Positions 1 to 8,009 of a DNA stretch of 64,000 nt are shown one piece after another. The notes beneath the pieces are model-generated. The model worked only from the letters and a program-made list of their open reading frames with translations. It was not told where the DNA came from and made no database searches. Origin of the DNA: Proteiniclasticum ruminis (GTDB lineage: Bacteria; Bacillota; Clostridia; Clostridiales; Clostridiaceae); contig NZ_FOVK01000005.1 in NCBI RefSeq assembly GCF_900115135.1, positions 62,001-126,000 of the forward strand. The letters are read 5' to 3'. The position numbers and the translations under genes are program-made. Positions within the stretch are counted from its first letter, which is position 1; each line of letters starts with the position of its first letter.

Positions 1-174
1 GGTGTGGTCATTGGTAGAAGTTTCACCAACAATTTTTGCACTTAAAACAACCGCATCTTCTGCATCAATAGGATAAAACGCTTCTGCTGCATCAATCTTC
101 ACTGCACCAGGCAGAATCAGTAGCGCTGCGATCATCACACTTAAAAACTTCCGAAACACTTTCCACTTTCTCAT
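1..174 (-). CDS. Secreted protein, N-terminus only (runs off window)
   Basis: The first 58 codons are open from an ATG at 174 down to base 1. A good ribosome-binding site (AAGGAGG, spacing about 9) precedes the ATG. The residues form a classical Sec signal peptide: MRKWKVFRKF charged start, hydrophobic stretch LSVMIAALLILPG, then a signal-peptidase-I-like region around DAAEA. There is no lipobox cysteine, so the product is probably released or wall-associated. The mature start (FYPIDAEDAVVLSAKIVGE) does not let me assign a family. The rest lies outside the window. Confidence 0.75.
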   Translation of the reverse strand, partial: MRKWKVFRKFLSVMIAALLILPGAVKIDAAEAFYPIDAEDAVVLSAKIVGETSTNDHT

Positions 175-801
175 GGTTCTCTCTCCCTCCTTGAGGAATT
201 TTGTCAAAATCGTTAGTCCCGACTTGTACTTTGAAACAACACTAGAATTTATTACGACACTTTATACTAATATTCTACAAAATAAAACCTTCATAATCAA
301 TATTGTTAAATTTAAATAAATCTATAATTAAAATATATGGAGTTACTCGTCATTATTTTCATATCTTCCGCCTGTTTTTTTAACTGACTTTATAATTTTC
401 ATTCGAAATGCAGCGATAATCTAACTGTATGTATGATTTTCCACTACTTTATCTTGTGAAATTCTCCGTATTATAATACTGGTTATAGTTTTTCTTCTAT
501 TTTGTTAACATTTTCTAAAGGAAACACCCTCATAATTACGTAAGAACTTTAGTCCGGATTATACACAGCTGTATAAAATCATTTATTAGAGATTATTTAA
601 TCAATTTCAAAATATACATGGTTGTCTTCATGAAAATGCTAATTACGCTCCAATAGAGCACAGTGAACTTTCTATATCCACATCACTCCACATGGTGTAT
701 ATAATTTCACAATGCCTTATGATTCTGTGAACTCTTTTCTACTGTTTCCTGCTGCACCCTGAAGGTAGAACATAAGTCCCTAAAAAGGCTATTTGCAAAC
801 C
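175..801. other. AT-rich intergenic region, no gene recognised
   Basis: About 630 bases, clearly richer in A+T than the neighbouring genes. No ORF here has a ribosome-binding site or a recognisable product. It must hold the promoter of the secreted-protein gene at 174, but I could not pick a convincing -35/-10 pair. A short perfect inverted repeat, TTATACA-CAGC-TGTATAA (559-576), could be a small hairpin or operator. Nothing else stands out. Confidence 0.5.
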
Positions 802-852
802 GGAAAAAGACATAAAAAGAACCCCGCAGCCTTCTTCAAAGCTGCGAGGTTC
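802..852 (-). terminator. Rho-independent terminator after citF
   Basis: Read on the minus strand, AACCTCGCAGC and GCTGCGGGGTT form an 11-bp stem with one G-U pair around a 10-nt loop. CTTTTTATGTCTTTTT follows. It starts 18 bases after the citF stop and ends the mae-cit operon. Confidence 0.9.
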
Positions 853-869
853 GTCATTCCATCTAGGAT

Positions 870-2378
870 TTATTTCTTTACTTTCCAGATCACATCAAGG
901 ATGGCGCCATCCCGGTATTCACTGACCGCCACAATCTCTCCGGTGCTTTCTTTTCTCCTGGGAACACCGGTCAAGCTGTCCGCTACCGCTTTCAGCTCCC
1001 GGATGTCCATGATCTTCAGGCTGGTTTCTTCTTTCAGCGTCCTGATGAGCTTTTCGTGCCTTGGATGAACCGCAATGCCCCGCTCTGTGACGAGCATATC
1101 AATGGTTTCTCCTGGCGTGGTCACCGTGGTCACCCGTTCCACCAGGCAGCTGATCCTGCTGTTCACCAAAGCAGAAACGATGATGGCAAGCTTTGCGCCA
1201 GCTGCAGTATCCGCATGGCCTCCGGACCCTCCCAGAATATATCCGTCGCTGCCTGTGGTGACATTGACGTTGAAGTCCACATCTATTTCCGATGCACCTA
1301 GTATCACCACATCCAGCTGATTCACAATGCTTTGGTCGTTATGGAGATTCGCATAGGTATTGGCGGAGATCTTCACATGACGCTCATTCTTCTTCACAGA
1401 CTCCACCGCATCCAGATTGAAAGCTTGCACATCATAAAGCTTCTCAAAAAACCCTTCCTTCAGCATGTCCACCAGATAATCTGTGGTGCCGCCGCAGGCA
1501 AAGCTTCCTTTGATATTTCTTTCCTTCATGATCTTTTTCACTTCCAGCGCCACAGCCAGGGAAGTGCCCCCAGCACCGGTCTGGAAGCTGAAGCCATCTT
1601 GTAAGAGACCGCTATGGGCTATGACCGTCGCCGCATCCCGGGCAATTTTCAGCCCCACGGGATCCTTTGTGATTTTTGTGGTCCCGGAAACAATGCCCTT
1701 GGGGTCTCCAATGGTTTTCACTTTCACCACATAGTCAATGAGATGGCCTGATATTTCAGGTCTGTTCACAGATTCCTTCACGGTGTCGGTGATGGCCACC
1801 ACCTTTTTTCCTGCTTGGGCATCCGCATGCGCGTACCCAAGAACGCCACAGGCCGCAGGTCCTTCTGAACCTGTGAGGTTTCCATGAAAGTCCACTGCAG
1901 GCGCTGCGATGAACGCTGCATCGATAACAAGCTCCCCCTCCAGAATGGCTCTGGGCCTTCCTCCGTGGGTGGTGATGGTACAGATTTCCTTCACTTTTCC
2001 TTCACTGACAGCCCTTGCCACAGGGCCTGACATATAGGAGGCGTGCAGCCTTGTCACGGTACCGTCCTCAAACATGGGCACCAGAGGAGCATGACAGGGG
2101 AAAAAGGAGGAGGCTGCCACAGTGATCCCTTTCAGTCCTCTTTCCTGAAGCTTTCCCATGACAAGATTCAGCACCTGGTCTCCATTTCTCAGGTGATGGT
2201 GGAAACTCACTGTGATGCCATCTCGAAGCTCCAGGGCATCCAGCACCTCATCCAGATTCTCAGAAAACTCCGGAATTCGTCCTTTTTCTTTGTTGTCGAT
2301 ATACTCCACATGTCGTTTGTCTTGAAAAGCACCTTCATAGGGTCTCAGGAGCCCTTCTCTTCCTAAACTGTTTTTCAT
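870..2378 (-). CDS. citF: Citrate lyase alpha subunit (citrate:acetyl-ACP transferase)
   Basis: About 502 residues, close to the 505-510 of enterobacterial CitF, and alignable along its length by eye. Landmarks are SFHHHLRNGD, ASSFFPCHAPL, THGGRPR, GSEGPAACGVLGYA, FQTGAGGTSLAV and TTGSDGYILGGSGGHADTA. It is the CoA-transferase-like subunit that swaps acetate for citrate on the acyl carrier subunit CitD; the complex is cytoplasmic. The start chosen is the ATG at 2378, whose bases overlap the citE stop as ATGA with a G-rich ribosome-binding site. A GTG at 2393 would add five residues. Last gene of mae-citXDEF; a terminator follows at once. Confidence 0.95.
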   Translation of the reverse strand: MKNSLGREGLLRPYEGAFQDKRHVEYIDNKEKGRIPEFSENLDEVLDALELRDGITVSFHHHLRNGDQVLNLVMGKLQERGLKGITVAASSFFPCHAPLVPMFEDGTVTRLHASYMSGPVARAVSEGKVKEICTITTHGGRPRAILEGELVIDAAFIAAPAVDFHGNLTGSEGPAACGVLGYAHADAQAGKKVVAITDTVKESVNRPEISGHLIDYVVKVKTIGDPKGIVSGTTKITKDPVGLKIARDAATVIAHSGLLQDGFSFQTGAGGTSLAVALEVKKIMKERNIKGSFACGGTTDYLVDMLKEGFFEKLYDVQAFNLDAVESVKKNERHVKISANTYANLHNDQSIVNQLDVVILGASEIDVDFNVNVTTGSDGYILGGSGGHADTAAGAKLAIIVSALVNSRISCLVERVTTVTTPGETIDMLVTERGIAVHPRHEKLIRTLKEETSLKIMDIRELKAVADSLTGVPRRKESTGEIVAVSEYRDGAILDVIWKVKK

Positions 2379-3241
2379 CTCACAAGCCCCCACTTCCTGG
2401 CCGATGCCATGGTTTTCTCCGCACGCTTGATCACCGGCAGATCCACCATCTTTCCTTTATAACTGAAGACACCCAGCCCTCTCTTCTTTGCTTCCTCTGC
2501 TTCCAGAAGAATGTTCTGGGCTTCCTCAATTTCCAGGGCAGTGGGCGAAAACACCTCGTGGATGGGCTCCACCTGCCTCGGATTGATGGCCAGTCTTCCG
2601 GTGAATCCGATGGATTTTGAGAACCTGGTGTCCTCTTGCAGTCCCTCCATGTCCTCTATGTCTGTATAGGGTGTGTCGATGGCTTCTATGCCATAGGCTT
2701 TGGCTGCTGTGGCAATCTGGTATCTTGCAAACAGAAGCTCATGACTGTCCGCAGTTCGCTTCACTCCCATGTCGCTGGTGAAATCTTCTCCACCCAGGAT
2801 GAGCCCTTCAATCCGACGGCTTGCCTGCAAGGTGCTCTTCAGATCAAAAAGACCCAGGGCGGATTCCACGATGAGGATGAAAAAGAGCTTCTTTTCTATA
2901 TGATGAAGCTTCTCCAGTCTTACCACTTCCTCCTCCACCAGTTTCACAGAAGCTTCGGTGGCTTTGGGGATCACAATGCCCTGAGGCTTTGCAGGCACCA
3001 TCACCGATAAGTCTTCTTTCCAGTAGGGCGAGTCTGTGGGATTGATCCTCACGGTGACTTCCGAATCTGTAAAGGTTAAAAAAGACATCGCTTCTCTCAC
3101 CAGTGTTCTTGCCGCATCCTTCTCTTGCAGAGACACCGCATCCTCCAGATCAAAGACCAGGGTATCTGCTCCTAGAATATCGGATGTCGTGAGCATCCCA
3201 GGGTTGTTTCCTGGCATAAACAGTAAACTTCTTCTAGCCAT
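2375..3241 (-). CDS. citE: Citrate lyase beta subunit (citryl-ACP lyase)
   Basis: 288 residues, the usual size for CitE, a HpcH/HpaI-type (beta/alpha)8 barrel. It begins MARRSLLFMPGNNPGML and carries DTLVFDLEDAV (metal-binding acidic residues), RINPTDSPYW, GLILGGEDFTSDMG and RLAINPRQVEPIHE. It cleaves citryl-ACP to oxaloacetate and acetyl-ACP using Mg2+. It overlaps citD by 8 bases upstream and citF by 4 bases downstream, so the subunits are translationally coupled. Confidence 0.96.
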   Translation of the reverse strand: MARRSLLFMPGNNPGMLTTSDILGADTLVFDLEDAVSLQEKDAARTLVREAMSFLTFTDSEVTVRINPTDSPYWKEDLSVMVPAKPQGIVIPKATEASVKLVEEEVVRLEKLHHIEKKLFFILIVESALGLFDLKSTLQASRRIEGLILGGEDFTSDMGVKRTADSHELLFARYQIATAAKAYGIEAIDTPYTDIEDMEGLQEDTRFSKSIGFTGRLAINPRQVEPIHEVFSPTALEIEEAQNILLEAEEAKKRGLGVFSYKGKMVDLPVIKRAEKTMASARKWGLVR

Positions 3242-3494
3242 TTGCTCTTTTCACCGCCGTTTCCACTCGAGCGCGGATGGTATAATCCAGCGCTCCTTTG
3301 TCTTCCAAATAGATCTGACCTCTGGTGATGCCAAGACCAAGAAGCGTCTCCCGCACCACCAGTTCAATCTGCTCCCCAAAAGCATCCAGCACTGTGCTCT
3401 CCAGATAAAGAGAAAGCTCTTCTCCTGGTGCCACTCTCACAAAGCAGTCGTTGGACTGGATGGTCCCGCATACCGCCTGTTTTTTTATTTCCAT
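3234..3494 (-). CDS. citD: Citrate lyase gamma subunit (acyl carrier protein)
   Basis: Small acidic carrier protein ending DKGALDYTIRARVETAVKRANG, the family's characteristic C-terminus. The 2'-(5''-phosphoribosyl)-3'-dephospho-CoA prosthetic group is attached at the Ser of CGTIQSNDCF. I take the ATG at 3494 as the start: GGGGG lies 7 bases upstream, and the Ser then becomes residue 14, its position in E. coli CitD. An ATG at 3512, overlapping the citX stop as ATGA, would add six residues (MKRGKF) and lacks a good ribosome-binding site. Confidence 0.92.
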   Translation of the reverse strand: MEIKKQAVCGTIQSNDCFVRVAPGEELSLYLESTVLDAFGEQIELVVRETLLGLGITRGQIYLEDKGALDYTIRARVETAVKRANG

Positions 3495-3508
3495 AAATTT
3501 CCCCCGTT

Positions 3509-4015
3509 TCATCGGTGCTGTGGAGGATTCCCATTCTCCAGCAGCTGATATTCTTTCACCTGTTTCTCAAAATAGAGGATGACCTCTTCCATGACGTGTT
3601 TCTTAGAGCGGACACAGTAAACCGCCTTTTCCCCGCAGAGATAGCAGCTTCTATCCGGAAAGCCCAAGTCTCTTCTGGAATAGATTCTTTCCTTGTCCCG
3701 GACATCAAGATCCGCTAGTCTTCCCAGAGGATGGGTCTCTTCCAGTAGAACCGCCTTTCTTTTTGCCTCTTCTCCCTCTTCCAGAAGAAGAAAGAAGTAG
3801 AGGAGTCCTTCCTTGGACTCATATGTACGCTCTTCCACTACAGAAAATGCCTTCAGCACTTCCTTTCTTAGGGTTTCCACCATGTAGGACACAGCTGGCA
3901 CATTCTTGTTCTCACCGGGATAATTTCCCCGAAGCGTCAGAAGGACCTTGCCTGTTTTCTTTAGAAGGTTCCGCTCAAAGGCGTCCCTCTCTTCTCTTGC
4001 CTCCAGCAGTTCCAA
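3509..4015 (-). CDS. citX: Apo-citrate lyase phosphoribosyl-dephospho-CoA transferase
   Basis: CitX loads the prosthetic-group precursor onto CitD. The family signature is present as ETHPLGRLADLDV, followed by RRDLGFPDRSCYLCGEKAVYC, like the RRDYSLPPRRCLLCE region of E. coli CitX. An ATG-started reading frame reaches 4111 but would overlap the malic enzyme by 77 bases and add about 32 Trp/Arg-rich residues foreign to the family. A TTG at 4015 after AGAGGGAG gives MELLEAREERDAF, which matches the family start, so I use it; the start is uncertain. citG and citC (precursor synthesis and acetylation ligase) are not in the window. Confidence 0.82.
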   Translation of the reverse strand: MELLEAREERDAFERNLLKKTGKVLLTLRGNYPGENKNVPAVSYMVETLRKEVLKAFSVVEERTYESKEGLLYFFLLLEEGEEAKRKAVLLEETHPLGRLADLDVRDKERIYSRRDLGFPDRSCYLCGEKAVYCVRSKKHVMEEVILYFEKQVKEYQLLENGNPPQHR

Positions 4016-4034
4016 CGCTCTCAGCTCCCTCTGT

Positions 4035-5213
4035 CTAAATTCTGGAAAGACCTTCTTCCACAGCTTTTCTCGCCACGGCATCGGCCACCACTTCCGCCAC
4101 CCTTTCATCAAAGGCTCCTGGAATCACATAGTCTTCCCGTAGATCCTTCTCTTCTATTAAGGAAGCGATGCCTTCCGCCGCCGCCATCTTCATGGCCTCG
4201 GTGATCTTTTGAGCCCGCACCTGAAGGGCTCCTTTAAAGAGTCCTGGGAAAGCCAGCACATTGTTCACCTGATTGGGAAAATCAGAACGGCCGGTACCCA
4301 CTACTCGGGCTCCTGCCTCTATTGCATCCTCATAGGAAATCTCAGGCTCCGGATTTGCCATGGCAAAAACAATGGCATCCTTCTTCATCGAGGCAACCAT
4401 TTCTTTGGTGAGCACCTTCGGCGCGCTGACCCCTACAAAAAGATCCGCCCGTTTCATGGCTTCGGATAAAGCCAAAGGTTCATCCTCTCCATTGGTAATC
4501 TCGCACAGCTCTTTTTCCAGGAAGTTGTACTCTCCCATGTCGCCCTTTCTCAGGATGCCGTGGACATTGAAGGCATAGATGCTCCGGATACCGTAGGCAT
4601 GAAGCATCTTGATCACAGAGCTGCCTGCGGCTCCGGTACCAGAAACCACTAAGGTCACATCCTCTTTTTTCTTGCCGATGAGCTTCAGCGCATTCATGAC
4701 CCCTGCTGTCACCACGATGGCCGTACCATGCTGGTCGTCATGAAACACTGGAATATCCAGCTCTTCTATAAGTGTTCTTTCAATCTCCACACATCGGGGC
4801 GCGCTGATGTCTTCCAGGTTGATGCCGCCGAAAGTGGGCGCCATGCGCTTCACCGTCTCAATGATCTCCTTGGGATCTTTTGTATCAAGGACAATGGGTA
4901 TGGCATTAACCCCCGCAAATCTTTTGAAAAGCGCTGCCTTTCCTTCCATCACAGGAAGAGCGGCCTCAGGCCCGATGTCTCCTAGACCCAGCACCGCTGT
5001 ACCATCGGAGACCACAGCCACGATGTTCCCCTTCCAGGTATACTTATAGGCATTGTTCCTGTCCTTGGCGATTTCTCTGCAGGGCTCCGCAACCCCAGGG
5101 GTATAGGCCACAGAAAGATCTTCTTTATCCTTCAGCGGCGCTTTCAGCTCCACAGAGATTTTGCCTTTCCACTTTTCATGGAGTTCCAGTGCTTTTTCAT
5201 AATAATTTCCCAT
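4035..5213 (-). CDS. mae: NAD-dependent malic enzyme / oxaloacetate decarboxylase
   Basis: 392 residues, the short bacterial malic enzyme form. Motifs: SVAYTPGVAEPCREIAKD, VVSDGTAVLGLGDIGPEAALPVMEGK, GGINLEDISAPRC, HDDQHGTAIVV and the dinucleotide site SGTGAAG. As first gene of the citrate lyase operon it most likely decarboxylates the oxaloacetate released by CitDEF to pyruvate, the role shown for the malic enzymes in lactic acid bacterial cit clusters (known of the family; inferred here). The ATG at 5213 has GAGGTGG upstream. Confidence 0.93.
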   Translation of the reverse strand: MGNYYEKALELHEKWKGKISVELKAPLKDKEDLSVAYTPGVAEPCREIAKDRNNAYKYTWKGNIVAVVSDGTAVLGLGDIGPEAALPVMEGKAALFKRFAGVNAIPIVLDTKDPKEIIETVKRMAPTFGGINLEDISAPRCVEIERTLIEELDIPVFHDDQHGTAIVVTAGVMNALKLIGKKKEDVTLVVSGTGAAGSSVIKMLHAYGIRSIYAFNVHGILRKGDMGEYNFLEKELCEITNGEDEPLALSEAMKRADLFVGVSAPKVLTKEMVASMKKDAIVFAMANPEPEISYEDAIEAGARVVGTGRSDFPNQVNNVLAFPGLFKGALQVRAQKITEAMKMAAAEGIASLIEEKDLREDYVIPGAFDERVAEVVADAVARKAVEEGLSRI

Positions 5214-5237
5214 CGTTCCACCTCATATCTATCAGTT

Positions 5238-5257
5238 TCAGCATCTCAGGATGCTGA
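5238..5257 (-). promoter_or_regulatory. Leader hairpin upstream of mae
   Basis: Perfect 8-bp stem TCAGCATC / GATGCTGA around a 4-base loop, between the predicted transcription start and the mae ribosome-binding site. No T-run follows, so it is not a simple terminator. It may stabilise the mRNA or be a regulator site. Confidence 0.6.
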
Positions 5258-5270
5258 TGCATTCTCTTTA

Positions 5271-5299
5271 AGGATACCCTTTTTTCCTGTACTCTTCAA
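5271..5299 (-). promoter_or_regulatory. Predicted promoter of mae-citXDEF
   Basis: On the minus strand TTGAAG (5299-5294), 17 bases, then TATCCT (5276-5271). The transcription start would fall about 50 bases before the mae ATG, placing the leader hairpin inside the 5' UTR. It lets the cit operon be transcribed apart from the LysR gene upstream. Confidence 0.55.
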
Positions 5300-5336
5300 C
5301 GGCAAATCCCATGGACATCTGTATGCACAAAGGTGC

Positions 5337-6269
5337 TTACACTTCATTTTCCCGGTTGATGGGCCTGATGTCCTTTCCTTTCTGAAAGTACTCCACAATG
5401 CTTTCCTTCACATACTTTTCCAGGGTGGAGTTGTAGGATTTGAGAGGATGGGTCAGCACCACCTTCCAGGACACCGGTGACAGAAGCTTCTTCTCCAGGA
5501 TGCCGTCCGTGGCGATGAACTTTGTGATGGGGGAAGGCAGAATCGTCACCATCTCCGAATCCTTGGTCACTTCCAGAAGAAAATCCCAGGAGCCGGAAAG
5601 AATCTGAATGTCCGGTTCCATCCGAAGAGCTCTGAATTTTCCCATGAGCAGATGATGGATCATAAAGCTTTCATTAAATAGGGCCAGCTTTTCCTTTTCC
5701 AGATCCGTCCACCTTAGCATCTCTTTTTCTGCCAGTGGATGAGTGCTGGAAAGAAACACCGTCAGATCGTCTTTTTTCAGAAGCACTTCCACAAACGCCT
5801 GGGGATTCAGCTCCGACGGAGAAAGAAGCACCGCAAAGTCCAGTTCATTCATGGCCAGAAGCTTTCTCAGCTCAAAGGCTCCCGCTTCCACGATCTCGAA
5901 CTTGATCAGCGGATTGAGAAGAATCAGCTTGGACATGACTTCTGTGAAAAGCACGGTCAAAATCAGCGGCGGAATGCCGATACGGATGACGCCCCGCACT
6001 TTCTTGGAGGCTTCTCTGAGCTCTTTCAGCATCCGGTCATGGGCTTCCACCACACCTTTGGCATTGGCAAAGAAATTCTCTCCGGAAGGTGTAAGTCCCA
6101 GAAGTCTGCCATGCTTTCTATAGAAGAGATCCACCCGCTCCTCTTCCTCAAACTTCAGGATATACTTACTGAGGGCCGGCTGTGAAATATGGAGCTTTTT
6201 GGACGCTTCACTGAGGTTGAATCCATTGTTCACCACAGTGATAAAGTATTTTAGATGGTCTATATTCAA
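5337..6269 (-). CDS. LysR-family transcriptional regulator
   Basis: 310 residues. The N-terminal winged helix-turn-helix is typical: MNIDHLKYFITVVNNGFNLSEASKKLHISQPALSKYI. An effector-binding domain from about residue 90 follows (VRGVIRIGIPPL), with a hydrophilic tail of about 15 residues. The start codon is TTG at 6269, supported by AGGAGG 7 bases upstream. It lies between the cit operon (same strand) and ctfAB (divergent), so it may control either or both. A LysR-type T-N11-A palindrome sits 46-62 bases upstream of its start. Confidence 0.9.
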   Translation of the reverse strand: MNIDHLKYFITVVNNGFNLSEASKKLHISQPALSKYILKFEEEERVDLFYRKHGRLLGLTPSGENFFANAKGVVEAHDRMLKELREASKKVRGVIRIGIPPLILTVLFTEVMSKLILLNPLIKFEIVEAGAFELRKLLAMNELDFAVLLSPSELNPQAFVEVLLKKDDLTVFLSSTHPLAEKEMLRWTDLEKEKLALFNESFMIHHLLMGKFRALRMEPDIQILSGSWDFLLEVTKDSEMVTILPSPITKFIATDGILEKKLLSPVSWKVVLTHPLKSYNSTLEKYVKESIVEYFQKGKDIRPINRENEV

Positions 6270-6314
6270 GGCTTTTCCTCCTTCTGGATGACTTCCGCTT
6301 TCTACGCATCATCT

Positions 6315-6331
6315 TATAACTTCATGTTATA
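6315..6331. promoter_or_regulatory. LysR-type operator (T-N11-A palindrome)
   Basis: TATAAC-TTCAT-GTTATA, a perfect 6-bp inverted repeat with 5-base centre, contains the T-N11-A core of LysR boxes. It is placed for autoregulation of the LysR gene at 6269 and could also act on the divergent ctfAB promoter about 130 bases away. Confidence 0.5.
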
Positions 6332-6458
6332 GATTCTATGAAAATTTCGTCCTGTACATTCTTCTATGATAACGTTTTAATAAGGTTGAGTAAAGAAATA
6401 CTTGAAGAGAAACCAGGAACTCTCTCATGCTTATTCTGAATGAACCACTGCTTTCTAT

Positions 6459-6488
6459 TTGAGCTGATGCAAAGTCTTTTGATATAGA
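6459..6488 (+). promoter_or_regulatory. Predicted promoter of ctfAB
   Basis: TTGAGC (6459-6464), 18 bases, TATAGA (6483-6488). AAAGGAG and the ctfA ATG at 6509 follow closely, giving a short leader. An imperfect cre-like sequence, TGATAACGTTTTAA, lies further upstream near 6368. Confidence 0.45.
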
Positions 6489-6508
6489 TACTGGAAAGGA
6501 GCTTTACT

Positions 6509-7165
6509 ATGAATAAACTCATTGATTTATCCCAAGCCATTGCCCATGTGAAAGACGGAGATACCGTCATGATTGGTGGTTTCCTAGCGGTAGGCACCCC
6601 AAACCGGCTCATCGATGCGCTCATGGAAAAGGGAGTCAAAGACCTGACCCTCATCTGCAACGATTCTGGGTTCATCGACCGGGGCGTGGGTAAAATGGTG
6701 GTGAACCGCCAGTTTAAAAAGATCATCGCCTCCCATGTAGGCACCAACAAAGAAACTGGCCGTCAGATGCTCTCTGGAGAAACCGAAGTGGTCCTGGTGC
6801 CCCAGGGCACCCTCATTGAACAGATCCGAGCAGGCGGACATGGTCTGGGCGGAGTGCTGACTGCCACGGGTCTCGGGACAGAAGTGGAAAAAGGAAAGGA
6901 AAAGGTCACCGTGGACGGCAAAGTCTACCTGTTGGAAAAGCCTCTCCGTGCCAATGTGGCACTGATTTTTGGAAATCAGGTGGACAAGTTCGGCAACATC
7001 CATTACCACGGCTCCACCCGAAACTTCAACAACATGATGGCTGCTGCTGCAGACATCACCATTGTGGAAGCCATGGAAATCGTGGAAGTGGGAGATCTGG
7101 ACCCGAATTCTGTGCATACCCCTGGGGTTTTTGTCAATTACATCGTAGATGGAGGTGCCATTTAA
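6509..7165 (+). CDS. ctfA: Butyrate/acetoacetate CoA-transferase subunit A
   Basis: 218 residues, CoA-transferase family I alpha subunit. It aligns by eye with clostridial CtfA: GDTVMIGGFLAVGTPNRLID, LVPQGTLIEQIRAGGHGLGGVLTATGLGT, EKPLRANVALIFGNQVD, STRNFNNMMAAAAD and HTPGVFVNYIV. With CtfB it moves CoA between acetyl/butyryl-CoA and acetoacetate or free acids. Depending on the organism it serves acid reassimilation, butyrate formation or acetoacetate use (the AtoDA role); the window does not decide. AAAGGAG precedes the ATG. ctfAB are the only plus-strand genes here. Confidence 0.93.
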   Translation: MNKLIDLSQAIAHVKDGDTVMIGGFLAVGTPNRLIDALMEKGVKDLTLICNDSGFIDRGVGKMVVNRQFKKIIASHVGTNKETGRQMLSGETEVVLVPQGTLIEQIRAGGHGLGGVLTATGLGTEVEKGKEKVTVDGKVYLLEKPLRANVALIFGNQVDKFGNIHYHGSTRNFNNMMAAAADITIVEAMEIVEVGDLDPNSVHTPGVFVNYIVDGGAI

Positions 7166-7837
7166 ATGATGGATAAAGAAAAGGTTCAGGAATTTATCGC
7201 AAAACGTGTGGCCCACGAGCTTTCTGATGGCGACGTGGTGAATCTCGGCATCGGTCTGCCCACAAAGGTGGCCAACTTCGTGCCCCTGGGCAAAACCATC
7301 ATCTTCCAGTCTGAGAATGGCTTTGTAGGTCTTGGCCCTTCCCCATCCGAAGACAGCATCAACCCTTATATCACAAACGCTGGAGGTATTCCGGTAACCA
7401 TCCTGCCGGGCGGAGCATTTTTTGACAGCGCCACGTCCTTTGGCATCATCCGGGGCGGTCATGTGAACCTCACGGTGCTGGGAGCGCTTCAGGTGGATGA
7501 AAGAGGAAACATCGCCAATTACATGATCCCTGGTAAAATGGTGCCCGGTATGGGCGGCGCCATGGACCTACTCTCCGGGGCGAAAAAAGTCATTGTGGCC
7601 ATGGAGCACACCGCCAAGGGCAGCCCTAAAATCCTCAAAGAATGCACTCTGCCCCTGACAGCCATGGGGGAAGTGGATCTCATCGTCACGGAAATGTGTG
7701 TTCTTGAAGTGACACCGGAAGGACTCCTCCTTAGAGAAATCAATGAAGAATTCACCCTGGAGGAAATCCTGGAAGCCACAGAAGCGAAGCTTCTTCTTCC
7801 CGAAAAGATTCTCTCCATGCAGTCTGTGGTTATGTAA
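7166..7837 (+). CDS. ctfB: Butyrate/acetoacetate CoA-transferase subunit B
   Basis: 223 residues, beta subunit. The catalytic glutamate is Glu50 in QSENGFVG; the oxyanion region [26 protein letters not shown] is also present. It starts directly after the ctfA stop, with GGAGGTG inside the end of ctfA; a second ATG follows at 7169. No thiolase, decarboxylase or ketone-forming gene is adjacent, so the physiological direction is open. Confidence 0.93.
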   Translation: MMDKEKVQEFIAKRVAHELSDGDVVNLGIGLPTKVANFVPLGKTIIFQSENGFVGLGPSPSEDSINPYITNAGGIPVTILPGGAFFDSATSFGIIRGGHVNLTVLGALQVDERGNIANYMIPGKMVPGMGGAMDLLSGAKKVIVAMEHTAKGSPKILKECTLPLTAMGEVDLIVTEMCVLEVTPEGLLLREINEEFTLEEILEATEAKLLLPEKILSMQSVVM

Positions 7838-7873
7838 GTGTCAGGGAAAGTTCACCTTAGTATCGTCCTCTAC

Positions 7874-7901
7874 AAAGCGCTGAGCTATCCAGCGCTTTTT
7901 T
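7874..7901 (+). terminator. Terminator of ctfAB
   Basis: AAAGCGCTG ... CAGCGCTTTTTT: 8-9-bp stem, 7-base loop, T-run on the plus strand, 36 bases after the ctfB stop. Confidence 0.9.
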
Positions 7902-7942
7902 ACTGCGAAGTACTTCTGCTGCATTCTTCCCTCTGCGTTAGA

Positions 7943-7995
7943 GAAAGAAAAAGCTCCAGAGTTTTGCACGCATGCAAAGGTTCTGGAGCTTTCTT
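7943..7995 (-). terminator. Terminator of the tat operon (probably bidirectional)
   Basis: Minus strand: AAAGCTCCAGA pairs with TCTGGAGCTTT across a 20-base loop, followed by TTCTTTCTC. Plus-strand reading also ends in CTTTCTTTTC, so it can back up the ctfAB terminator. Confidence 0.85.
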
Positions 7996-8009
7996 TTCAA
8001 TTTTAAAAC

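Noticed and set aside
559-567. TTATACACA, a DnaA-box match in an AT-rich gap, as a replication origin
   Set aside because: Only one box was seen and no dnaA, dnaN or other origin genes are near; it is part of a small inverted repeat.
6584-7462. 292-codon minus-strand open frame across ctfA and ctfB
   Set aside because: It crosses the junction of two conserved genes on the other strand and gives a His/Gly-rich product with no domain.
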